5,069 nucleotides of DNA from Candidatus Izemoplasmatales bacterium (lineage in GTDB: Bacteria; Bacillota_I; Bacilli_A; Izemoplasmatales; Hujiaoplasmataceae): NCBI GenBank assembly GCA_028694875.1, contig JAQVKB010000100.1, positions 1-5,069 on the forward strand. Direction: 5' to 3'. Below are positions 1-5,069 of the stretch, in pieces. Made by a program: the position numbers and the translations under genes. The notes under the pieces are model-generated. The model was not told the origin of the DNA and ran no database searches. It was given only the letters and a program-made list of their open reading frames with translations. Each line of letters begins with the position of its first letter. Position 1 is the first letter of the stretch.

Positions 1-993
1 CACCGAAAACTCGTCTTTGTCATTCAAATAATGAAGATTTAAATGATAAAGTCCTGTTTCCGCGACGTCGATGGTAAAAGTCACTTCTTGTCCTGCCTTG
101 TCCCAAGCATCTCCATTGATGACGTTGAGTTTCTTGTCCACAGCATCATAAGGCGATACCGAAGGAGATTGAAATGCATAGAGGCGGACATACGATGAAT
201 TCTTGGAGGAATATTCCGTCGCATTGATGGTCATCGTGGTTTCAGGGGAAGCGACCCCGTCATAATTGGAGATGTAGGCCGCGTAGCTCGGTACGGCAAC
301 AGGGGCGACAATGGTCATATCCCCAACCAACAAGTCTCCATCCATAATATTGTCAATCACAATCGTGTTTTCTCCGGCTTCCAATTCAAAAAGTAACGGA
401 TCGGAAGTCGAATACGTGTTGTTGGATAAACCAATGGTTTGCCAAGCCAAAACACGTTGTTGAGCTGGTAAGGATTCATCACCGTATGTATCAAGTACAA
501 AATCCTTGGAATCATCTTGCCAAAGCAATGGCACGTCAATCGTCGAAGCATCATCGAAAGGCGTTTCACCATTCACGGTCACCGCCAAAGTGAGGTTGTT
601 CAGCACACTGGCGCGAACATACACATCGACAAAAATGTGGTAGAGTCCCGCGGTTGGAACGTTCACCACATACGTAGCAATACCCGTTTCAGCAAGATCC
701 ACCGCATGATCGCCTGAATAATTATAGTCATTCACGGCCGCAAGATCGAAGTTCGTGGCGTCCGCATCGGAAAGTCCATAAGTGACTTCATGGTCTTCCA
801 AATAACTCACATAACTATAACGAGTGATGTATTCGCTGTTCTTGATGGCAGAAAGTGCGGAAAGGTATTCCACCTCACTAATCTCATCTTTCCAGGCCAA
901 ATAATCGGAATGCCCAAAAGGATTGTTGAAGAGGAGGACCAACGTCAAGATGACGATGGCGAGGACCAAAATGGTCCGCAGAGTCTTGTTCAA
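1..993 (-). CDS. Membrane-anchored protein with two CBM-like domains, probably the N-terminus of a large sugar-binding ABC-transporter protein (3' end outside window)
   Basis: An open frame of 331 codons runs without a stop to the left window edge. Residues 7-22 are a hydrophobic segment after MNKTLRT with no lipobox Cys, so it is an uncleaved anchor or a signal peptide. Residues about 82-230 look like a beta-sandwich carbohydrate-binding-type domain, with the motif VPTAGLYHIFVDVYV (112-126), a 'VNGETPF' turn and an 'LLFELEAGENTIVID' strand pair (200-214). A second copy begins near 254, with 'KLNVINGDAWDKAGQEVTF' (288-306) and 'VAETGLYHLNLHY' (310-322). This order (anchor, two CBM-like domains) is what I know from 900-1000-residue extracellular solute-binding proteins of Paenibacillus-type bacteria, where the binding domain follows; that last part is inference because it is not visible. 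No ATG or GTG lies in frame upstream before a TAA; TTG at 991-993 is the best start. It has its own promoter and follows a terminator, so it is a separate unit from the lipoprotein gene upstream. Confidence 0.75.
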   Translation of the reverse strand, partial: MNKTLRTILVLAIVILTLVLLFNNPFGHSDYLAWKDEISEVEYLSALSAIKNSEYITRYSYVSYLEDHEVTYGLSDADATNFDLAAVNDYNYSGDHAVDLAETGIATYVVNVPTAGLYHIFVDVYVRASVLNNLTLAVTVNGETPFDDASTIDVPLLWQDDSKDFVLDTYGDESLPAQQRVLAWQTIGLSNNTYSTSDPLLFELEAGENTIVIDNIMDGDLLVGDMTIVAPVAVPSYAAYISNYDGVASPETTMTINATEYSSKNSSYVRLYAFQSPSVSPYDAVDKKLNVINGDAWDKAGQEVTFTIDVAETGLYHLNLHYLNDKDEFSV

Positions 994-1004
994 ATTGTTC
1001 AGAA

Positions 1005-1012
1005 CCCCCTTT
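1005..1012 (-). promoter_or_regulatory. Weak ribosome binding site supporting the TTG start at 993
   Basis: The minus strand reads AAAGGGGG, 11 nt before TTG. It is only a partial match to AGGAGG and the spacing is long, so translation is probably weak compared with the lipoprotein gene. It is the only purine-rich site ahead of the frame and therefore decides the start. Confidence 0.5.
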
Positions 1013-1040
1013 AACGGTTGAAAACCAACACTTTTTCGTA

Positions 1041-1058
1041 TATGTAAACCGTAACATA
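1041..1058. promoter_or_regulatory. Operator-like palindrome just downstream of the promoter of the CBM-like gene
   Basis: The site is TATGTAA-ACCG-TAACATA, with arms that pair except for one position. It begins about 7 nt past the -10 element, at the expected transcription start, where a bound protein would block transcription. It matches 14 of 18 positions of the perfect palindrome at 2950-2967. The regulator is not in the window. Confidence 0.5.
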
Positions 1059-1065
1059 TCGCTTA

Positions 1066-1095
1066 ATTATACCATATGCGACAAAGTCATGTCCA
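1066..1095 (-). promoter_or_regulatory. Sigma-A-type promoter of the CBM-like gene
   Basis: On the minus strand a TGGACA -35 (1090-1095, 5 of 6 consensus bases) is followed by an 18-nt spacer and a perfect TATAAT -10 (1066-1071). The -10 is preceded by TGG, the TGn extended -10 element. Transcription should start near 1059, giving a leader of about 65 nt. The promoter lies after the terminator of the upstream gene. Confidence 0.75.
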
Positions 1096-1112
1096 TACGA
1101 AAACACCGTTTG

Positions 1113-1150
1113 AAAGAAAAATAAAAGGTGTGTATTATACACACCTTTTA
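1113..1150 (-). terminator. Rho-independent terminator of the substrate-binding lipoprotein gene
   Basis: A perfect 12-bp stem (1123-1134 with 1138-1149, arm AAAAGGTGTGTA) closes on a 3-nt loop; one more T-A pair extends it at 1122/1150. On the minus strand the stem is followed by a T-rich run (1113-1121) broken by one C. It starts 11 nt after the stop codon of the lipoprotein gene. On the plus strand only the four T of the stem itself are present and no gene precedes it, so it acts on the minus strand. Confidence 0.87.
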
Positions 1151-1160
1151 AAATCATGAA

Positions 1161-2882
1161 TTAGTTGATATCGTACGTATCGTAATAGTAGTACAAACTC
1201 AAACCAGATTTAATCCGATTGAATTCCGTAGCCCACCGCGCATTGGAAAGATCATTCCAAGTTGGTAGGAGCGATTGAATGGTAGACGTGAAGTCCGCAT
1301 CAAATTTCGCCTTACCACCATTGACTTCCGGATTCCAATAGTTTTGCCATTCATACAAGATGGTTTGTGATACACCATCCGCGGAGTAAGACCATGGGAA
1401 GGCCTTGTCCGAAACATCCCAGAATTGTCCTTGTTCGTACAAATCGAGAATGTATTGGAAACCAGGCATCAAGTATTCATCGTCTTCATTCATCGCGTTA
1501 AAGCGTTGATGTTTGGAAGGTGTATACCAATAGGCCATTTGATCATCAAACATTTCGCCAGTGACAACGGGGAGTGAGTCGTTCAAAGCGGAAGAGTAAG
1601 AATCCGAAGAAGCATCGTAGAACGTTTGGTTTGCACGGGCTTCGAAAGAACGAGAATCTGCACACCAGAAAATCGCAAAGGTATAGGCGATTTGAATCTT
1701 CAATTCTTCTTCGACGGAGCAAGCAAGGTCGCCATCATCCAAGCAGAAATTGTAAACAGCCATCGGGTCGAGAACGATACCGAAGGTGTTTTCTTCGTAA
1801 TCGGTCGCAGGTCTTGGATAAATATCCCAATTGTCGATGTTGCAAACTGCCCACCAGTCAGGATCGGTTTCAGCGCAGTCGCCCATCATCCAAGGTTGTC
1901 CATCAAACGTCAACAAGTAACCTTGACGGAAGAGATGATAATCCCAGCTTCCAGCATTGGCATAGAGGCTCGCAACGGGGCCGCTGCCATCCGTAATCGT
2001 CAACGCTTCTTTGTCGTATTGTCCCCAGAATGTGCTATCAACCCATTCGTGGATGTAGGAAAGAAGGTCACGTACTTCCGCTGAGTTCAAATTCACAAAG
2101 GTGTCACCACCGGTGTAACTTGCCAAGGAAGCGCGGATGGTGGAAGTTCCGGTTTCGATGAAGGAAAGCGGAGTATCCATGGCGCCAAAATACATGTTTT
2201 CAGGATCGATGGAATAATTTGATGTGAAATCGGTGTATTCATCGATATCCCAATCGTAGTTCGGCATTTCAATTCCATTGGCCGCCGCAAGAGTCTTGTT
2301 GACGTACACGCCCCAAGGGAGAATATATTGCGGAAGTCCAGCTTGGAATCCGTAATAATTCATCATGCCCATGACGGATGGATTGAGTTGTTGATACAAA
2401 GGATCGTCTTCAAAACGAGAAAGGTCCGCAATAACACCAGTAGAAACTTGATTGGACATATTCATAGCTGCCCAAACCGATGGGAAGCGGCCTTCGTCAT
2501 CGGCATAAGTCTCGAGGACTTGGGTCCAGTTGTCTGGTCCGCCAGATTTGAAGTAACCATTGATCACGATATTCGGGTAAATTTCGTTGAACGCTTTTGC
2601 CACAGCGTAGGCCGCTGCGTCATTTTGTGCAGGGAGTTGTTCTGGAGTCAAATTTTGGTGTCCGAGGTCATAATAAGTGGTACCGGATCCGCTCCATAAC
2701 ACGATGTCGACAATACCGGAAACATTCTTGTCAAGTCCAGTGTCAGATTCGACGTTGGTTAGGTCAACCGAAGAAGTGGTCCCAGTGGAAGCCGTGGTCG
2801 TTGTCGTTGTCGTTGTTTCGCCACATCCAGCCAAAGCAAAGAGCAACACAAAGGCCAAAGAAACTGCCAATAACTTTTTCAT
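1161..2882 (-). CDS. ABC transporter extracellular substrate-binding lipoprotein, sugar type
   Basis: This 573-residue protein would bind an oligosaccharide at the cell surface and deliver it to ABC permeases. Residues 1-19 are a lipoprotein signal peptide (KK, hydrophobic core) ending in the lipobox LAGC, with Cys20 the lipidated residue. A Thr/Ser-rich linker follows (23-38, eight Thr in a row). The mature domain opens with VDIVLWSGSG (58-67) and has helix AVAKAFNEIYPNIVI (93-107), typical of family 1 solute-binding proteins. Other marks are 'GLPQYILPWGVYVNK' (182-196), where the two lobes usually meet, and aromatic-rich stretches (about 311-356 and 487-518) likely to stack on sugar rings. 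At 573 residues it is longer than the usual 400-450. Five Cys lie in the mature part (336, 347, 380, 388, 407) near acidic loops. The start is fixed by AGGAGG (2889-2894) 6 nt ahead of ATG. The substrate cannot be told from sequence; the adjacent GH3 gene suggests a glucoside or xyloside. Confidence 0.92.
   Translation of the reverse strand: MKKLLAVSLAFVLLFALAGCGETTTTTTTTASTGTTSSVDLTNVESDTGLDKNVSGIVDIVLWSGSGTTYYDLGHQNLTPEQLPAQNDAAAYAVAKAFNEIYPNIVINGYFKSGGPDNWTQVLETYADDEGRFPSVWAAMNMSNQVSTGVIADLSRFEDDPLYQQLNPSVMGMMNYYGFQAGLPQYILPWGVYVNKTLAAANGIEMPNYDWDIDEYTDFTSNYSIDPENMYFGAMDTPLSFIETGTSTIRASLASYTGGDTFVNLNSAEVRDLLSYIHEWVDSTFWGQYDKEALTITDGSGPVASLYANAGSWDYHLFRQGYLLTFDGQPWMMGDCAETDPDWWAVCNIDNWDIYPRPATDYEENTFGIVLDPMAVYNFCLDDGDLACSVEEELKIQIAYTFAIFWCADSRSFEARANQTFYDASSDSYSSALNDSLPVVTGEMFDDQMAYWYTPSKHQRFNAMNEDDEYLMPGFQYILDLYEQGQFWDVSDKAFPWSYSADGVSQTILYEWQNYWNPEVNGGKAKFDADFTSTIQSLLPTWNDLSNARWATEFNRIKSGLSLYYYYDTYDIN
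2793..2816 (-). repeat. Eight-codon threonine tract with a tandem ACAACG hexamer
   Basis: The minus strand has three tandem copies of ACAACG followed by ACC ACG, coding eight consecutive Thr right after Cys-Gly-Glu. It forms the flexible, possibly O-glycosylated spacer that holds the binding domain off the membrane. Hexamer gain or loss keeps the frame and would only change linker length. Confidence 0.8.
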
Positions 2883-2888
2883 TCTTTT

Positions 2889-2894
2889 CCTCCT
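2889..2894 (-). promoter_or_regulatory. Strong ribosome binding site of the lipoprotein gene
   Basis: A perfect AGGAGG lies 6 nt before ATG. It predicts high expression, as is usual for the binding protein of an importer, and contrasts with the weak site of the CBM-like gene. Confidence 0.85.
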
Positions 2895-2913
2895 ATTTTT
2901 GTTATACGAAAAT

Positions 2914-2942
2914 ATTGTAACATATCAAAAAAGCGTTTTCAA
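2914..2942 (-). promoter_or_regulatory. Sigma-A-type promoter of the substrate-binding lipoprotein gene
   Basis: On the minus strand TTGAAA (-35, 2937-2942) and TACAAT (-10, 2914-2919) are separated by exactly 17 nt, and the -10 has a TGT extension (TGTTACAAT). The predicted start is near 2907, a leader of about 25 nt. The lipoprotein can thus be transcribed apart from the GH3 gene, although no strong terminator separates them. Confidence 0.75.
2928..2942 (-). promoter_or_regulatory. cre-like (CcpA/LacI-family) site overlapping the -35 element
   Basis: The minus strand reads TTGAAAACGCTTTTT, which fits the degenerate catabolite-responsive consensus WTGNAANCGNWNNCW except for the penultimate C. 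It covers the -35 box, where CcpA or a local LacI-type repressor would block polymerase when glucose is present. Such sites are expected on sugar importer genes, but the motif is degenerate and AT-rich DNA gives chance matches. Confidence 0.5.
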
Positions 2943-2949
2943 TACTTTT

Positions 2950-2967
2950 TATGTAATAGGTTACATA
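2950..2967. promoter_or_regulatory. Perfect palindromic operator-like site upstream of the lipoprotein promoter
   Basis: TATGTAA-TAGG-TTACATA has perfect 7-bp arms around 4 nt. It is centred about 51 bp before the predicted start and 7 bp ahead of the -35, a position suiting an activator or a looping repressor. A half copy (GTAACATATC, 2917-2926) overlaps the -10, and the same 10-mer is part of the site at 1041-1058. Confidence 0.55.
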
Positions 2968-2997
2968 TTTCAATTCACAAAATCGTTTGTTCATTCA

Positions 2998-4440
2998 TTA
3001 TGCTTGTTGAGGTCGGATTGCGAGGTAGGGGGCTTTCAATGCAGCAGCTTCTTCTACCGTCATTTTCCATTCAGAAGCAATGCGATTCAAAATTCGTTCG
3101 AGAGGTTCCTCTTTTTCCCACCAATGAAGTATCCGATAGTGCTCTTCCAAGTCATGGATCATCGACTTTTCGGGATCCGCGAGAAGCCACACGTTGGCGG
3201 GCTGCCACATCGCTTTGGGTTGATGGCAAACATCATCGGAAGCGATTTGAATCGTGCTGGAGAACGCCACTTCCGCAACATTTTTTGCAAAGTGAATTTC
3301 ATATGTTCCTTGTTCGACCATGAATTGACCCACTTCGTCGACATAGACAGACAGGTCCGTGACGGGAATCCAAACTCGAACGGTTTGTTTTTCACCCGGA
3401 GACAGAGAAATCTGCGAGAATCCGCGAAGAATTTTGTGTGGGTGAACAAACCCAACTTTTGGCATCGAAACAAAGATCATAACGGTTTCAATTCCCGCAA
3501 CTGGTCCGGTATTTTCGACATCGACGAGGCATTCCAATGTGTCTGTTTTTTTCAGGTAGGTGGTATTGAATCGAGGAGAAGACCACACGAAATTCGTATA
3601 AGAAAGGCCGTATCCAAAGGGATATGTTACTGCAATTTGATGCGTATCATAGAATCGATATCCTGTAAAGAGTCCTTCTTGATAGTGGACGATATCACCG
3701 TTTCCAGGAAATCCTGGATATACTGGTGTGTTTTCCAATCGTTTTGGGAAAGTTTCCGAAAGGCGACCCGAAGGGTTGACTTCGCCAAATAAAACACGTG
3801 CAATGGCTTCGCCACCGGCACTACCTGAGAACCATGTTTGTAGGATGGCACCGACGCCATCCGTCCAGCCGTCCAAAGCCACGGCGGAACCACTGGCATT
3901 GACGACGATGACATCATTGCGAATGGCTGAAATTTGTTTCACACATTCGATTTGCTCTAGTGGGAGATCGATACGACGACGGTCAAAGCCTTCGCTTTCA
4001 ATCTTCGCAGTTGTACCTGTAAAAACCAAAACATGGTCAAAATTCACGAGCTGCGTCAAGGTTTCGTTGGGGACATCATATGTATCGACGAGGGTCACGT
4101 CAGCACGGGCACGAATCGTTTCAAGAGGAAGATCAATTTGGAAAGGCATCAAATCTGAAGATCCACCACCGCCAATTCGTGGTGAAGCGGCGAAGGAGCC
4201 CACCAACAATAACTTTTCTGCTTTTTTGAGCGGCAAAATGTCGTTGTTTTTTAACAAAACCATCGAACGTTCCGCCACTTTTTGCGCAACGAGATGGTTT
4301 CTTGCGAAGTCCGTTGTTTTTCCATGATTCGGGTTCGCAAGCAATCGTTCATAGACGGATAAAATACGCTGAACCGTTTGGTTGATTTTCGCTTCATCGT
4401 ACTTTCCAGTGACAACATCCTCAATGAGGCATCTTTCCAT
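2998..4440 (-). CDS. GH3 beta-glycosidase, C-terminal fragment (GH3_C domain and Fn3-like domain) after a frameshift
   Basis: From LIEDVVTGKYDEAK onward this frame continues the GH3 protein begun in the neighbouring frame. The first ATG (4438-4440) adds only MERC; an overlapping TTG at 4507-4509 is another formal start. It holds the end of the catalytic barrel ('INQTVQRILSVYERLL'), then the GH3 C-terminal alpha/beta domain from 'RSMVLLKNNDILPL' (codons near 4267-4226). The ESEGFDR motif near 3999-3979 supplies the acid/base Glu. 'NPSGRLSETFP' and 'YPFGYGLSYT' mark the end of that domain. An Fn3-like domain follows, with NTGPVAG (around 3512-3492), 'LRGFSQISLSPGEKQTV' and 'VEQGTYEIHF'. About 75 further residues form a tail I do not recognise. 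Alone the fragment lacks the nucleophile and would be inactive. It ends in TAA, 115 nt before the lipoprotein gene. Confidence 0.85.
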   Translation of the reverse strand: MERCLIEDVVTGKYDEAKINQTVQRILSVYERLLANPNHGKTTDFARNHLVAQKVAERSMVLLKNNDILPLKKAEKLLLVGSFAASPRIGGGGSSDLMPFQIDLPLETIRARADVTLVDTYDVPNETLTQLVNFDHVLVFTGTTAKIESEGFDRRRIDLPLEQIECVKQISAIRNDVIVVNASGSAVALDGWTDGVGAILQTWFSGSAGGEAIARVLFGEVNPSGRLSETFPKRLENTPVYPGFPGNGDIVHYQEGLFTGYRFYDTHQIAVTYPFGYGLSYTNFVWSSPRFNTTYLKKTDTLECLVDVENTGPVAGIETVMIFVSMPKVGFVHPHKILRGFSQISLSPGEKQTVRVWIPVTDLSVYVDEVGQFMVEQGTYEIHFAKNVAEVAFSSTIQIASDDVCHQPKAMWQPANVWLLADPEKSMIHDLEEHYRILHWWEKEEPLERILNRIASEWKMTVEEAAALKAPYLAIRPQQA

Positions 4441-5069
4441 TCCGATTCCGGCATTTCGATATCGAGGCTCGCGGAAACAGATTTGGCCTTGTCTTGGACG
4501 GCGCCCCAATCGGAGATGACGATGCCATCATAACCCCATTGCTCGCGTAGTAAGGTTTCGAGAAGAAAAGGATTCTCACTGGCATAATGTCCACCAACAC
4601 GGTTGTACGAAGACATGATTGTTGTCGGGTGGGCGCGTTTGACGACTTGTTCAAACGGGTAGGCATAAAGTTCGCGGAATGTCCGTGCGTCCACACGAGA
4701 ATCCGCGTAACGACGTGAGTGCTCTTGTTCGTTCAAAATAAAGTGTTTCAGTGAAGTTCCCACACCGCGTGATTGAACGCCTTTCACGAAAGCGGTCGCG
4801 CATTCGGCGGTCAAAAAAGGATCTTCCGAATAGTATTCGAAGTTTCTTCCGCCGAGCGGAGATCGTTTTCCATTGACCCCAGGTCCCAAGATGATGTCGA
4901 TGCCATAATGGTTGCATTCATCGGCGATGACTTGCCCCACTTCTTGGAGTAAAGAAGGAGAAAAGGTCGAAGACATCGCGGAAGCACAAGGAAACATCGT
5001 CGCGGGCATGCGGGTCTCAGGATATCCTTGATTTTCATCGAGGCTTTGATACGCGCGCAGTCCATGAGG
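4251..5069 (-). CDS. GH3 beta-glycosidase, N-terminal catalytic (TIM-barrel) fragment; 5' end outside window
   Basis: The frame is open to the right edge and begins at PHGLR, the known (D)GPHGLR motif found some 50 residues into the family. Counting from there: 'ATMFPCASAM' (23-32), 'LGPGVNGKRSPLGGRNFEYYSEDP' region (61-84), the sugar-binding 'LKHF' (107-110) with 'NEQE' in place of the usual NNQE, 'ADSRVDARTFRELY' (122-135), 'MSSYNRVGG' (152-160) and the nucleophile Asp187 in 'VISDWGAV' (184-191). Codon 214 (Ala) is the last that fits the family. After that the frame gives about 59 unrelated residues to a TAA at 4251-4253, because of the single-base frameshift near 4428-4430. The ATG at 5007-5009 is internal, not the start. 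Confidence 0.87.
   Translation of the reverse strand, partial: PHGLRAYQSLDENQGYPETRMPATMFPCASAMSSTFSPSLLQEVGQVIADECNHYGIDIILGPGVNGKRSPLGGRNFEYYSEDPFLTAECATAFVKGVQSRGVGTSLKHFILNEQEHSRRYADSRVDARTFRELYAYPFEQVVKRAHPTTIMSSYNRVGGHYASENPFLLETLLREQWGYDGIVISDWGAVQDKAKSVSASLDIEMPESEWKDASLRMLSLESTMKRKSTKRFSVFYPSMNDCLRTRIMEKQRTSQETISLRKKWRNVRWFC

Larger units (their letters stand above)
2998..5069 (-). pseudogene. GH3 beta-glucosidase-type gene, 5'-partial and frameshifted (whole locus)
   Basis: The two halves fit one GH3 protein if one base is restored near 4428-4430, where the minus strand reads GATGCCTCATT. A third C (GATGCCCTCATT) gives ...EWKDALIEDVV..., the normal join at the end of the barrel. 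No slippery heptamer is present, so programmed frameshifting is unlikely; either a true deletion in a C run or a read/assembly error explains it. Every key GH3 motif is otherwise kept on both sides and no other stop occurs, which favours a recent mutation or an error over old decay. The visible 690 or so codons, plus perhaps 45-60 missing at the N-terminus, match the family's usual size. Likely substrates are beta-glucosides or beta-xylosides; specificity and location (the signal region is not visible) are unknown. Confidence 0.8.

Noticed and set aside
1574..2084. Plus-strand open frames of 140 and 152 codons
   Set aside because: Both are antisense to the well-supported lipoprotein gene, Arg/Ser-rich or without motifs, and lack ribosome sites.
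2970..2997. Possible terminator after the GH3 gene
   Set aside because: Only a weak AT hairpin (ACAAA/TTTGT) is present, with no GC stem or T run, so read-through into the lipoprotein gene remains possible.
3621..3630. Exact copy of the 10-mer GATATGTTAC (the operator half-site) inside the GH3 gene
   Set aside because: It encodes the conserved V-T-Y-P before FGYG, so codon constraint explains it, and no second arm is present.
2677..3792. 371-codon open frame on the plus strand
   Set aside because: It lies opposite the lipoprotein start, the promoter region and the GH3 gene, has poly-Val and low-complexity content made by the antisense of the Thr tract, and has no family motifs or good ribosome site.
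3728..4327. 199-codon plus-strand open frame
   Set aside because: It is antisense to conserved GH3 domain coding sequence and its composition is that of a shadow frame.
4415..4440. Programmed -1 frameshift in the GH3 gene
   Set aside because: A -1 slip would give the right protein, but there is no X-XXY-YYZ heptamer, no nearby strong stem seen, and no reason for the family to use recoding.
1..5069. Mycoplasma genetic code (TGA as Trp)
   Set aside because: All long frames are open under the standard code, Trp residues are TGG, and no in-frame TGA interrupts conserved domains.

Overview
The window is a carbohydrate-use locus read entirely from the minus strand (right to left). Visible are, in transcription order: a glycoside hydrolase family 3 (GH3) beta-glycosidase gene whose 5' end is outside the window and whose reading frame is broken once; a 573-residue sugar-binding lipoprotein of an ABC importer; and the first 331 codons of a second large surface protein with two carbohydrate-binding-module-like domains, which runs off the left edge. 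No RNA genes, insertion sequences or CRISPR arrays were seen.

Organism: a low-to-moderate G+C Gram-positive-type bacterium (Bacillota, or a free-living relative of the Mollicutes such as the Acholeplasma/Izemoplasma side). The grounds are strong AGGAGG ribosome sites, sigma-A-type promoters with TG extensions, AT-rich intergenic DNA, and a lipobox followed by a long threonine run. TGA is not used as a sense codon in any of the genes and Trp is TGG, so the mycoplasma code (table 4) is not supported. The taxon is an inference and weak.

Layout: 2998-5069 (-) GH3 gene; 2883-2997 intergenic, holding a palindromic operator-like site, a cre-like site and a promoter; 1161-2882 (-) substrate-binding lipoprotein; 994-1160 intergenic, holding a strong intrinsic terminator, a second promoter with an operator-like palindrome just after its -10, and a weak ribosome site; 1-993 (-) membrane-anchored CBM-like protein using a probable TTG start.

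How it fits together: the two surface proteins would capture an oligosaccharide outside the cell and pass it to permeases not in the window (probably further left), and the GH3 enzyme would remove sugars from its non-reducing end. Both intergenic regions carry related 18-bp palindromes (TATGTAA-N4-TWACATA), which suggests one unknown regulator controls both transcription units. The items most worth a second look are that shared operator, the single-base frameshift in the GH3 gene, and the pairing of two unlike binding proteins in one locus.
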